This document shows positions 40,111 to 50,110 of a stretch of 64,000 nt of DNA, piece by piece; positions within the stretch are counted from its first letter, which is position 1, and each line of letters begins with the position of its first letter. A model generated the notes under the pieces. It did no database searches. It saw only the letters and a list, made by a program, of their open reading frames with translations, and was not told the origin of the DNA. The DNA is from Acanthopleura granulata (lineage: Eukaryota > Mollusca > Polyplacophora > Chitonida > Chitonidae): positions 7,370,211-7,434,210 of the forward strand of contig JABBOT010000011.1 in assembly GCA_016165875.1 (NCBI GenBank). Direction: 5' to 3'. The position numbers and the translations under genes were made by a program.

Positions 40111-42001
40111 GAAGCGATAATTTGTGCCGGAATTACACTTATCGCAATGTATGTTGGTTACAGAATATTAATGATGAAAAAGACCTTTTATCACTAAAAT
40201 CAATGGTTCTGTTTGGAAAATTACTGTCATAAACATCTAAATATTTGTTATAAATAAAGAAATAAATAAATAAAAATTTTATTTATTCATTGAGTTTCAT
40301 AAATATTGACTTCAAACAGGTTACATTCTGTTAGGGGTTAATTTTAGAAAATTGTACATTTTGACACGATTACAACTTTTATGCATTCAACATGTTTGTT
40401 AGCATCAGTTTGGAAGATCGCAAATACCGGGTAAAATAATAAATAAACCTGTGGCATTTTAGAAGGAGGCTAAATTTTTGAAAAACCAAAAAAATTAATG
40501 GTTAGATAAAAAAGGCGTGGTTCAGTGCGACAATTTTGGCTTTTGTGTGAGACACGTGAAAGTTCGTCAGAAACATGGACCAATACATCCTACAAGTGTA
40601 GTCTGTCACACAGTCGCTTCCCCCACCTTATTATTTAGTAATAAGTCCTTGGTGTGGTTCAGACAACGTGTTGTCTGCTACACGATGAAACATGCACCAT
40701 GAGCGGCGAGCGGGCGGAGGACTTACAAAATGCTTGGATAGCCGCTAACTACGTTCAGTGTTAACTCTATTGACCCTATAACAGCTGCACATGTCAGGAG
40801 TCACAAAGGGTTTGAAGAGGACCCTAACCTTGAAGGGGAGAAAGTGTCAAGTGCGGTGCCCAGCAGTCACACCTTACCGCCCCGGTATCAGATAGTCAGT
40901 CAGCTACTGTAGAATTTGAGAAGAGGTAGCCGTTCCGAGCTTGTTAGGTTATGTTAAGTTTTATACAAGTTCAGACGCAAATAAAAGCTTGTATAAATGG
41001 TCTTCTAAGTGGTAAATACTACTGGCCGTATGATATACAACTTTAGCTGTACATTTTAAAGAGTTTTAAACATAGTGGAGTTTGAATCACACAAACTGTT
41101 TTTTTTATTAAATCATGATGCGGTAAAACATCTTAAGTCATGTATATAGGCTTAGTTTTAGTAGGTGTAGTTGTATCCAAAATATTTCTGATGAAATATA
41201 ATTTAATAAAAAAAAGGCATCACTTCCAATTCTGCGAGTTAAAAAATGTGCATCCCTCACATCTACATTACTTAGTTCGCATCATAAAATAAGCCACGCA
41301 ATGAATTAATTTTACAGTATAATAAAATTCATGAAAGCTGAAAAACAAATATTGTAACAGACTCATTAGGAAGATTTGTGGGCATCCCCATGAAAGATCC
41401 AAGCAGGGACTCGTCAGTTTATGGTTTATTGCGCCCTTAAAATATTTTAAATCTGAAATAAAATTATGCACAATATTACAGACTGGGTTTCTGCTCGTGA
41501 TATTCCTTCAACACGCTGCACACATATGGAGTATATTCCAGAACGGGTAAGTTGTACAAACTGATTTTAGGGAAATTATTTGAGTTTTCTCCACACAGCT
41601 GTAGTCTCCAAATCTTGTCATATTTTCAGGATCAACAAAAGTTTAATAATTTCTACCCGGGAGGTGGTATGAGACAGCTCGCTCATCCCCTCCCACCGAT
41701 ACCCCCGTTCCCCACTCCCTGTGGGTAAACTGTTCTCCCCACCGAGCAACACTTGCAGCTGTCACGAAGGGGACAAGGTGAGGCGGAGTGGGCGGGAAAA
41801 TCTTGTGAACTTAGGGGCCTCATAAAAATAACACGCTTAATCCGAGAAAGTCGTGTAAAGTTGTGTGAATGTAAAAACGCAGACAATCCCGGCGGGGTCA
41901 GAGACCTTCCACGTCTACGGCGTGTTTAGTAGTGAAACAGAAGCTCTGAGATTAAAGACACTGGGGTCGGGTGAACTTCTCCACTCTCAAAAAGATTAAG
42001 T

Positions 42002-42025
42002 GGGGAGATACGGGGGTTGGGGGGG
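42002..42025 (+). other. G-quadruplex motif in Zic intron
   Basis: Tracts GGGG (42002-42005), GGGGG (42012-42016) and seven G (42019-42025), the last able to supply two tracts. It lies on the strand opposite the Zic transcript, so it could form in DNA but not in the pre-mRNA. Confidence 0.5.
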
Positions 42026-43895
42026 ACTTCAAATTAAGGAACGCTTGAATTCTCGGCCAACCGGTCCCCCTTCCGTAAACGCCTTCACGCACAAACTGTC
42101 AAGGGAGTCGAGGCAAATTTAGAACAGCTTTACTCACTTCTCGCCCACTACCGCCACGGAAAAACTCAGTCACCATAACACGGTGTGCCGGCGACTGGTC
42201 ATTGCCCGTCCCCACATCACACATAGCCAAACGGCGACAATTTGCTTCGGTTTAACGCAAATGCTCTTACATTAAAAGAATCTCTCAAAAAGAACAGATC
42301 TGTTGAATCCGTTACTCGTTTCATGATGAAGACCCATTAGCGGGCATGCAAGGATCCGTATCCGAATTCAAGACCGGTGATGATTTTACAACTCCCCTAT
42401 AAACATACTCGCCCATACAGTCATCAACTTCACCTCCACATAAGCTATTTAGATCAACTGCACAGGTCGGTACAGAGGCAATTTTTTGGTTTGTTTACAC
42501 GCGACATAGGAAAATGACACTGCGAAAATAAATCTGACAAAAAAAAGACCCTATTGCCTTTATAATCTGCAAAGAGAAGGCTCTTGAATGCCACTTAGTT
42601 TTCCCTTTTAACTTTTTAATATACAGGCCAGGAAATGTTTAACACCCGAGGTCGCGGACCTGTTAGAAAGCCCTGCCAAACGACTGCACAAAGCGTTCGG
42701 ATTCAGAGCTGATGTTCTCGACGCCCGCTGAAAACATTTACTTAGCTTGTGAAAGCTGCTGATGATATTCTAAGGAGGTAGAAATACATATGGCATCCAC
42801 CAAGAATGCTCCCCCAAAATACCGCGGTGCCACGTTACCATATAACTAAGACATCAAATAGGCTCTACACCAGTGCTACATTGGCCCCAAAAGTTTTAAG
42901 TTGCACGGTGAATCTCCTACAAATTTGACACGCTCAGTAAAACCTAGAAATAAATATTATACAACTAGTTCTTTAGCAATTTTAAAATCTCACAAAAAAA
43001 TCCTTTAATAAACTTGGTTAGAGGGTATTAAATTTTTGCTCAGTTATATACATATATATAAACATATATTTGCAATAAAAATCTTAGTTTTCGGGTTCTA
43101 AATCACTTCTTAGTATTATAGATGTATTATGGGTGTACACATATATTATAGGCGTACACATTAATTATTTCGTACATATATATGCACTACAAATGTGCAA
43201 TTAACACATATAAATAAGGGAGACAGCAACTTTTTTTTTATCGCTATGACAACCGCAAATATTCCGAACTCGTATGGAACTTATCAAATGATATTATCCA
43301 AAATAATAAACATCTTAAATCCACATAGCTTAATTGTGTTTATAACTCCACAACTTTAACCACATGGTTCGGTGGTGATTGTCTGCAATTCCAAAAATTT
43401 TCATTTATCAGTTTTTGTATTTTACGTAAAATGAGTCCTTGGGTTTTGTTGTATTCAACACAACATTAAATGTGTTAAAGGCGTGAGATTGTCAGGTATT
43501 ATTTTAAAATGCTTTCTCATTTTAACACGGAAATCGCTGTATATTACAGTGTGTTCGTTCAGACAGCCTGTCTCTCGCGGTAAACATCGAGAGCGCGTGG
43601 TCTTGTCTTACACTGAGGATAAACTTGTTCATTAAAATCAGCGAGATTACCTTAAACTTACGTGTGATTTTACACAATCAATTTAAAAATTCTTTGAATC
43701 TGAATAACTTTTATATGTCCCTGTTTGTGATAGATAAAATCCTGGCAAAACACGCGACTGAAGCGTTGGTAAAAAATATATATGCCCTTCATGAAAAACA
43801 AACTTTCCTATGTTTCCTAACAATAGCAATGCAAAAATAAATTTAAAAAAGTCATCCTATTCAGGCCTAAATACTTAGCTGAACAATGTACGAAC

Positions 43896-44901
43896 CTGTA
43901 TGTGTTCTCTTGTGGATCTTGAGGTTTTCTGACCGTGCGAATACTTTGCCGCAGCCGGGGAAGGGACAAGGAAACGGTTTCTCTCCTGTATGAACACGTA
44001 TGTGGTTCACTAATTTGTATTTGGCTTTAAACGGTCGGCCGTCCCTTGAACAGTTCTGCCAGTAGCAGGCGTGGTTCGTTTGCTCGGGACCCCCGACATG
44101 CTCCACCGTAATGTGGGTCACTATCTCGTGCATCGTATTAAACGTCTTATTACAGGTTTTCCGCGGTTCCGGCATGTCTTGGTCGATCCACAGGCAGGTG
44201 TGTTCTTGCTTGATCGGGGGTCGCATGTAGCGGAAGAAGGCCCCCGGTCCGTGGGGTCCCATGTTCATGATATTGTTATGGTGAGCGTTCATGGCCATGG
44301 CCCCCATGTGGTTCATGTTTAGGTGGTGTTGGCTTGGGCCGAAACTGTGATGGTCGGACCGGGGACTGGTGATCTGTCCGAACTGATCTGCCCGGGGGTA
44401 CATCTCGGCCCCGGGGATGCTCAGTCTCACCTGGCCGTTGTGATGGGCGTTATGATGACCGGCATCGTGTAGGCCCGGGAACAGGACGTGGCTGGGGTTC
44501 GAATCTCCGTGTGGATTGACGTGAAGACCGGCCGAAGAAGGGATGAACATACCGTTATGCGTGGCAGGGTTGCCTTCGTGTCCCGTCAATCCCATGTGAT
44601 GATCCCTTCGGAGTAAGAAATCCCTCGCCGAAGTATAGCTTCCCACATGGTGGGAATGCGGGACCCCGTATCCGTTGGGTTGACCCCCGAATTGGTTGGC
44701 CTGTACGTGGAGCCCAGCGCCCCCGGTATCGCTCATGTGGTGCGGAGGACTCAGTTTAAGAGCCCCGGGGGGTAGGTGAGGTGTATGGGCCGTGTCCATG
44801 AAGGGATTGATCATTTTCACCTTGTAGAAGTCTATAGAGTCCAGATCGGATTCACGATACTTGGAGCCCGGTGGCTGGAGATCGGGGCTTGTGTAAACCA
44901 T
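43896..44901 (-). CDS. Zic: Zic-family zinc-finger transcription factor, exon 1 (N-terminus to finger 3)
   Basis: This exon encodes residues 1-335 and the first base of codon 336 of a nuclear GLI/ZIC-class C2H2 transcription factor, a family that acts in neural, neural-border and mesodermal patterning. Seen in order: an alternative start region (M1, M30), the ZOC motif SARDFLLRR at 91-99, a His/Gly/Met-rich stretch at about 100-215, the ZF-NC segment [12 protein letters not shown] at 222-233, then finger 1 (C236, C250, H263, H268, the wide first-finger spacing of the family), finger 2 (C279, C284, H300, H304) and finger 3 (C312, C317, H330, H334). W238 and W281 fit the tandem CWCH2 arrangement of fingers 1-2. 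The frame opens at ATG 44901, directly after an in-frame TGA. The donor is ACAG|GTTCGT at 43896/43895, phase 1, in the HTG|EKPF linker, a conserved Zic intron position. The donor is weak at +3. Identity is near certain; the exact start is less so. Confidence 0.97.
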
Positions 44902-45480
44902 TCAGGCGTACTGGTGTGTGCAAACTCTGGGACGTCGGCCGTCAAAATGAACGCAAGACGCTGGGTTGCCCACAGTTAAAACGTGCAGTCAATCGAGACC
45001 GTGATGAAGTTTGGTCCACGGCATCCAGTAGTTTCCACTTGTCATGAGAGAGTGGCGAACAGCGAGTGGTGTGGAGAGAATGCTGTGACTGTTCTCCAGA
45101 AAACATGCTCTCTCCACTACATATCCCCGTCAACACACAATTGACAACAACCCTAGGGCGGATCTGATTGGCCCGCAGTGAGTTGATTGACAGCTCCAGC
45201 GACGGCCAGCCAACCAAAACCGCGAATCAGACGGCTCTCCAGCTGGGAAGGGGCGTAAATCTAATTTAGGGGTTGTCATCATTCACTCGTCCCGCTGAGC
45301 CGAGGACTCTGTTTGCCGGAATAATCGCCTACCGTCAGCTGTGAACGTAGTTCAATAGCCGGCTCCCGAAAAACAGGGTTTTTCAACTGCTGTTCATCTG
45401 TCATCAAGACAGAGTTCTCAGTAGACACTTGACTATCGCCATGTCAGACTGATTGACTCAATCGGATTAGTGTCATTCTA
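44902..45480 (-). promoter_or_regulatory. Zic: Zic 5' UTR and proximal promoter region
   Basis: Immediately upstream of the Zic start codon and richer in GC and CpG than the surrounding DNA. Seen: an inverted CCAAT box (CTGATTGGCC, ATTGG at 45167-45171) and, 12 nt further upstream, the perfect TALE decamer TGATTGACAG at 45184-45193. A GGGGCG box lies at about 45251. I see no clear TATA box, so the promoter is inferred to be TATA-less. The transcription start cannot be fixed from sequence. An open frame at 44942-45217 on the same strand has no recognisable homology and is probably untranslated. Confidence 0.55.
45184..45193 (+). promoter_or_regulatory. PBX-PREP/MEIS decamer site
   Basis: TGATTGACAG is the exact consensus bound by PBX with PREP/MEIS (TALE homeodomain) heterodimers. 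It lies 283 bp upstream of the Zic ATG and 12 nt from the inverted CCAAT box at 45167-45171. The match is seen directly; function is inferred. Confidence 0.5.
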
Positions 45481-46337
45481 TACCTAAGGAAACTTTTCAT
45501 CTTCAATTTAGAAAATAACTGCAACAACGTATTTTTTTGAGAAATGTTTGTATGGTTCCAGCCCTCCCGTGTGACAGGCAAGAGAATTAAAGAATGGCAA
45601 AGGACTTTAAAACGTGACTTTTAAATTCATTTCATCTTGTATTTTAAAAAATATCGATTAACTTATACATAGTAATATTGAGTGTAACATTTAATTTTAA
45701 CAATTGGCCTAAAAGTAGGTAAAGTTTTACTCGGGTATATATTTTAACATTATTTCTGTAAATGTTAGTTGTATTCAATCTGAGATATTTTATTATATGT
45801 TCAGATAGGAGACCTCTAAATATTGCATTGATATCCTTGCTATATGCAAAAGTTTATTTGCCTCGATACCAGGGTATATCTGCAGTTAACACTCAATCGC
45901 AGACAAGGTTAACTTCATGAGAATTTTAAGCTAATTGAGACAACTATATAAAATACACCGTTGCCCCGTCTTAGCAAAGCAATAGCTCCGACCAACCGAG
46001 GCAAAATACACGTGAATTAAGAGAAATGAGAACATGTATAGCATTATAGCTTTTCCCAACGTCGTGGGAAAAGGAGACCAAGCTTACAAAACCCGACTAC
46101 AATGGCTGCTTCCAAATCCACGCCCACTCTTAGCCGTTTACAAACGCTTTTCTCGCACTACATCGGAGCGAACAAAAGTCTGACATGGTAAAAAGCGAGA
46201 AAGGTGGCCCAGACAATGAGCAAGACTCATTGCACACTGGACAACACATTAAACAAACTAGCTGGAGTCTACTAATCTGTGGCGGAATTTTGACCTTCGA
46301 TACTCTCTGGAGTATACAGGCCTTACATGTACATAGG

Positions 46338-46432
46338 GAAGGCCTGTGTTTCCCCCGAAGAATCAAACTGAGTCTCTTGACCAGAGACCCTCGATCGCGT
46401 GGCACGACCCGGGAGACAAGCTTTGACCGTGT
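46338..46432 (-). mobile_element. Possible tRNA-like SINE head
   Basis: On the minus strand, GTCTC-TGGTCAA-GAGAC forms a perfect five-pair stem with a seven-base loop, preceded by a loose A box and followed by AGTTTGATTC (near B box). Position 33 is G and the T stem pairs only three of five, so a working tRNA is unlikely. Confidence 0.3.
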
Positions 46433-47328
46433 TTAGGAAAAATATAATAAGATTGTTCGGACAATGTATACAATACACTAAATAACACTTCCTAGCATGA
46501 ATGTATATATATATACATATACCCACATACAGGCAGACGCAGGGATTTAGGTTGAATGCACCATGGTATGACTCAAATTATGACTTCGCACAAAACAGTA
46601 ATTCCAGTATACCTGTTTGCAAAGAAAATGTAAAGAAATGTAAAGGCCGATTGAGGTCTGCAAGACGAATGAATAATGGTGCTAGCATGTGAATGTTGTG
46701 AATTTCGTTTACACTGCATTTAACAGTCTGGTAGTTGTTCATAGACTGTGTCATGTAAGCAATCAGAAAAAAAATGCCTATATTTCTCTGTTGTAGCGCT
46801 GTATGCCATTGCATAGAGCTTAGAAATTCCAGCTCAGTGGATCTCTGAATAATATACGTATATGCTTTTAATTGTGTAGGATCGTCTACTCAAAATCAGC
46901 AAACGGCCGTATGTATACAGGCTATTTTGCATCCTCCATACTGGCCACAACAAATATACTTGTAGATATATTAACTTGAGACTGGGTTACATCATGTAAT
47001 AACAATAGCATACAGATGCGTTAAGATAAACTAAATATGGGATGACATGTCACAGTGAAGCATGTTTTTTGGACACGTGAAAAAAAAAAATGCTTTGGTT
47101 ATAAATTTCTGATGACTTCTAAATGATAGAGACTTAACAAGTGAACCGTTATGCGTAAATAGTGACCTGGCAACATATAGGAAGTTCCGCTAGAATGGTC
47201 TTTTGCTATATATAGATGGAATAAGTAAAAGTGGCAGCAGCTGCAGACATGCATGAGCTACTCAACCAGTGTCAAGAACACAAAGAGTTATCCGTCTTTG
47301 CAAAATATATTTTCTTCCTATACGCTCG

Positions 47329-47354
47329 ATATATATATATATATATATATATAT
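47329..47354. repeat. (AT)n microsatellite
   Basis: Uninterrupted run of 13 AT units. Confidence 0.95.
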
Positions 47355-48480
47355 CGCATTGCATAAGACTTGAATCCAGGGTATATGAGATCAACCAGCA
47401 TGATTTATGACTTTTCTTCTATTTATAGATAATAAATATTTCACCTCTGATATTCCCCTGATAAGCCCCCACTTTCACAAAGCGGCACATACGAAAATCA
47501 CGTTTATATAGGTATATACAAGATCATTATATATACATTGTATAACGAATGACCTCTACGAGACGAGATCATCACGTGGTATGTTTACGATATAAGGATA
47601 AAGGCACTAGTTACGTATTAATAAGGCTCATTAGGAACATGCAATTAATTGTGGAGAGATGGAAATACATGTTATACGTGAGATGTATACGCGCTACACG
47701 CATGCGTGTTAGGGAACTGGTACGATTCGTGCGGACACGAGTTAAATTTTGCACTACAAATTATCGTCACAGGAACTTCAAACGTGACTATGAGAACAAA
47801 ATTGTATGATATAATTAAACATGCAAACATTAATTACGTGAATGGACGAGTTGCTACCAGTCGCTAAAAGCTGTTAAGTTAGGGCCTGTGTAATCAGAAT
47901 TTTACACTGACGTGCATAAGCAAAGTTGGGCTAATTATCACCTCTATATGCTTCCTCACATTAGCAACCATATTAGTTATAAGTATGACGTAAAAGGAGA
48001 CAAAATTGTATACTTCAAGAGTTAAATCAGGTCACAATTGAAGAATGGATGTTTTGGATGTGGATATGATGTCAAAATGAAAATTTACCATCATTTAACA
48101 AATCCTTCCCATCACCAGTGACTGCAAACCAAAATATAATGGCATGTATATTCGAAGTTATAAATCTATTAAAAGCCAATTCGTAAACGATTTTGGTGTT
48201 TTAATACGTCCTCCGAAACGAGATGAAGCAATAATGAAATGGCAAATCGAATTCTTCAGTTTATTGTCGATAAATATAGTCAGGTGCATTTATGCATACA
48301 CGTGTTTATCAATAACAAGACAAAACCGATGATTCACCCAAGTGATAACAACAGCTTTGCCGGTATGTACGTGGACTTGTGACGAGATGCCGTTAGAACA
48401 CGGTAAACGTGCCTTTGCGTCGCTTCCCACGCGACCCGTTACGACATAAGCCATGTCATTCGTCGCGCACGCCGAGGGAT

Positions 48481-49025
48481 ATCTGAGCGATGTCAACAGA
48501 TAATAGCGGGATACGGCCTAAATCTTTTAAAACATCATGTACTTGTTTCACATATATATTTAACCATAGCTGTGTCGTACAAACTGAAAATAGCGGGTCA
48601 TGATATACTTCTTTTGAGACATTATCAAGATGCCTTGAGTATATATTTAAGAAAAGCTGTGCGATGCAAACTTGGAATAGGGGTAAATGGTATACTAATT
48701 CTTTTGAGACGTTTATATAGAGACGTCTCACGTAAACATTTAAGGACAGCTGTGCGATAGAAACTGGAAATAGCAGGGGGATTATATCAGTGCATTGAGA
48801 CATTGTTTAGTTTACGCATAATTACTCTGACAGAGATACCTGGGCAGTACAAACACGCAATCGTAACAGCTGGAACCACAGAATAATTCTACTGAAGTAT
48901 ATCCCCTTGTTTGTTGTATATATATTATATGATGACTGTGCAGATCCAAGATAGGCCAACTACAGTTTATATCCATACAACTGACAAGTATTCTTTTGAG
49001 ACATCCTAAACATATCTGCAACAGC
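48481..49025. repeat. Tandem repeat, about 87-96-bp unit, six to seven diverged copies
   Basis: Recurring AGCTGTGCGATGCAAAC-like unit starts at about 48481, 48568, 48655, 48748, 48838 and 48934, with a partial end near 49016. CTTTTGAGAC or TGCATTGAGAC recurs mid-unit (48611, 48693, 48761, about 48992). Outer copies are more diverged than the central three. The open frame at 48456-48803 on the minus strand is produced by the repeat and is not a gene. Confidence 0.75.
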
Positions 49026-49823
49026 TGTTGCTCCCTAACTCGTTTTTCATATGCAGGGGGTCACATACATAAAGGTTCGCCAGTAACTTACCAAAGGTCG
49101 GTGGGTTACCCCGGGCTTTCATGATTCCTCTACTTATAAAACTGCCCACCATGGTATAAGTGAAAAATTCTCGAATATGCAGATAAGCAACAATTATTTC
49201 ATATATTAAGGATACAAATCATTGTGCCAGTAGCAACGAATGATGTAACATTCTGTGGAAACTTTATATGTAAATAGTTCGTGCAAGCCCCATGATAATT
49301 GTTCTTATGTATTACAGAAACAACAGGTACTAAACACCAAACATGTATGCGATAGCATGTCATCCTGTAGAAATATTCCGTTCTTTTATTTACTAATGAA
49401 CAGCTGCAGTTTTTACTTACAAGCGGTAAATATATATACAAAGTGTGATTTATTAGATGGCATAGAATTACAATAACACGGATTTTTCTGAAAGCCATCA
49501 ATGGATATTTTGTGTGACCGTGTATCTTTAGATTTCCTGTCAACAAACAATGAATATTAAATATTACCAATTAGTCTTCTTTTTCCTTCTGCGAGGTATG
49601 TGTTTATGCCGTGGGACTACATATATATACATGTTTTTTTTTTTGTAGGGCTATATCATATAGGCGTATAGACATACGATACGCCTCATACCCGTGGCGC
49701 TCCCTCAAAGGGATGTATAACGTAAACAGTCTATGTTGTGAGGGACAATATGTTGAGGCTAGGTACCATCAAGCCAAACAACAGAGTCGCGATTCGATTA
49801 CCAATTATCCTAATTTATCCGCA

Positions 49824-50110
49824 TACCTGTACAGGTAGACAGCTGGATGGACAGGTAACACGTGGCTAGCTCCTTCTCCTCCCAGCAGGAGATTTTTTTT
49901 TTACCTGTATTTTTTTAAAAACGGCAAATTCTCAAGAGAGGAGCTGACCCTCTCCAATTGTCAAGTGCTGGATTACCTACCCCTGCTGGTATCTCTCGCT
50001 AGGGCCTCATAATCTACCCACGAAGACACCTCAGTCTCACTTGTGACAATCTACATCCCTTGAACGCCACCGAGTTCATTTGACAAAGCTGTTTTTGACA
50101 GAGAGTAAAC
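49824..50110. promoter_or_regulatory. Candidate upstream enhancer with E-box/CAGGTA cluster and ZIC site
   Basis: About 5 kb upstream of the Zic ATG. Seen: a perfect 14-bp palindrome TACCTGTACAGGTA (49824-49837), CAGCTG (49840-49845), CAGGTA (49852-49857), CACGTG (49859-49864), CCCAGCAGG (49881-49889), TACCTG (49902-49907), CAATTG (49955-49960), CAAGTG (49962-49967) and CACTTG (50038-50043). CAGGTA-type boxes suit Snail/ZEB-class factors, the others bHLH factors, and CCCAGCAGG is the ZIC-family consensus core. Clustering is seen; enhancer activity is inferred. Confidence 0.3.

Larger units (their letters stand above)
39112..43895 (-). other. Zic: Zic intron (4.8 kb)
   Basis: A single phase-1 intron between fingers 3 and 4, with GT at 43895-43894 and AG at 39113-39112. 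It has no supportable coding sequence. It holds a compositionally complex block at about 39720-40110 (listed separately) and a second mixed-composition block at about 41650-42430 with POU-octamer-like and homeodomain-core sequences. It also has a G-quadruplex-type run at 42002-42025 and AT-rich stretches at 42950-43250 and 43420-43860. A degenerate (AAAT)n run at 40256-40290 may be an old SINE tail. Reading on from exon 1 into the intron adds only eight codons before a stop. Confidence 0.9.
45481..48480. other. Upstream of Zic, no gene seen
   Basis: AT-rich. Holds a perfect nine-base inverted repeat at 46050-46073, a possible tRNA-like fragment at 46338-46432, a (AT)n run at 47329-47354 and a TGATTTATGA site at 47401-47410. 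The Arg-rich 86-codon frame at 47549-47809 has no recognisable family. Confidence 0.5.

Noticed and set aside
44071..44322. Plus-strand 83-codon frame inside Zic exon 1
   Set aside because: Antisense shadow of fingers 1-2 and the ZF-NC region.
44942..45217. 91-codon minus-strand frame upstream of Zic
   Set aside because: Overlaps the promoter motifs, no recognisable family, and not in frame with the Zic start because of the stop before 44901. Probably 5' UTR or promoter.
48456..48803. 115-codon minus-strand frame with internal repeats
   Set aside because: Produced by the tandem repeat, whose unit is not a constant multiple of three.
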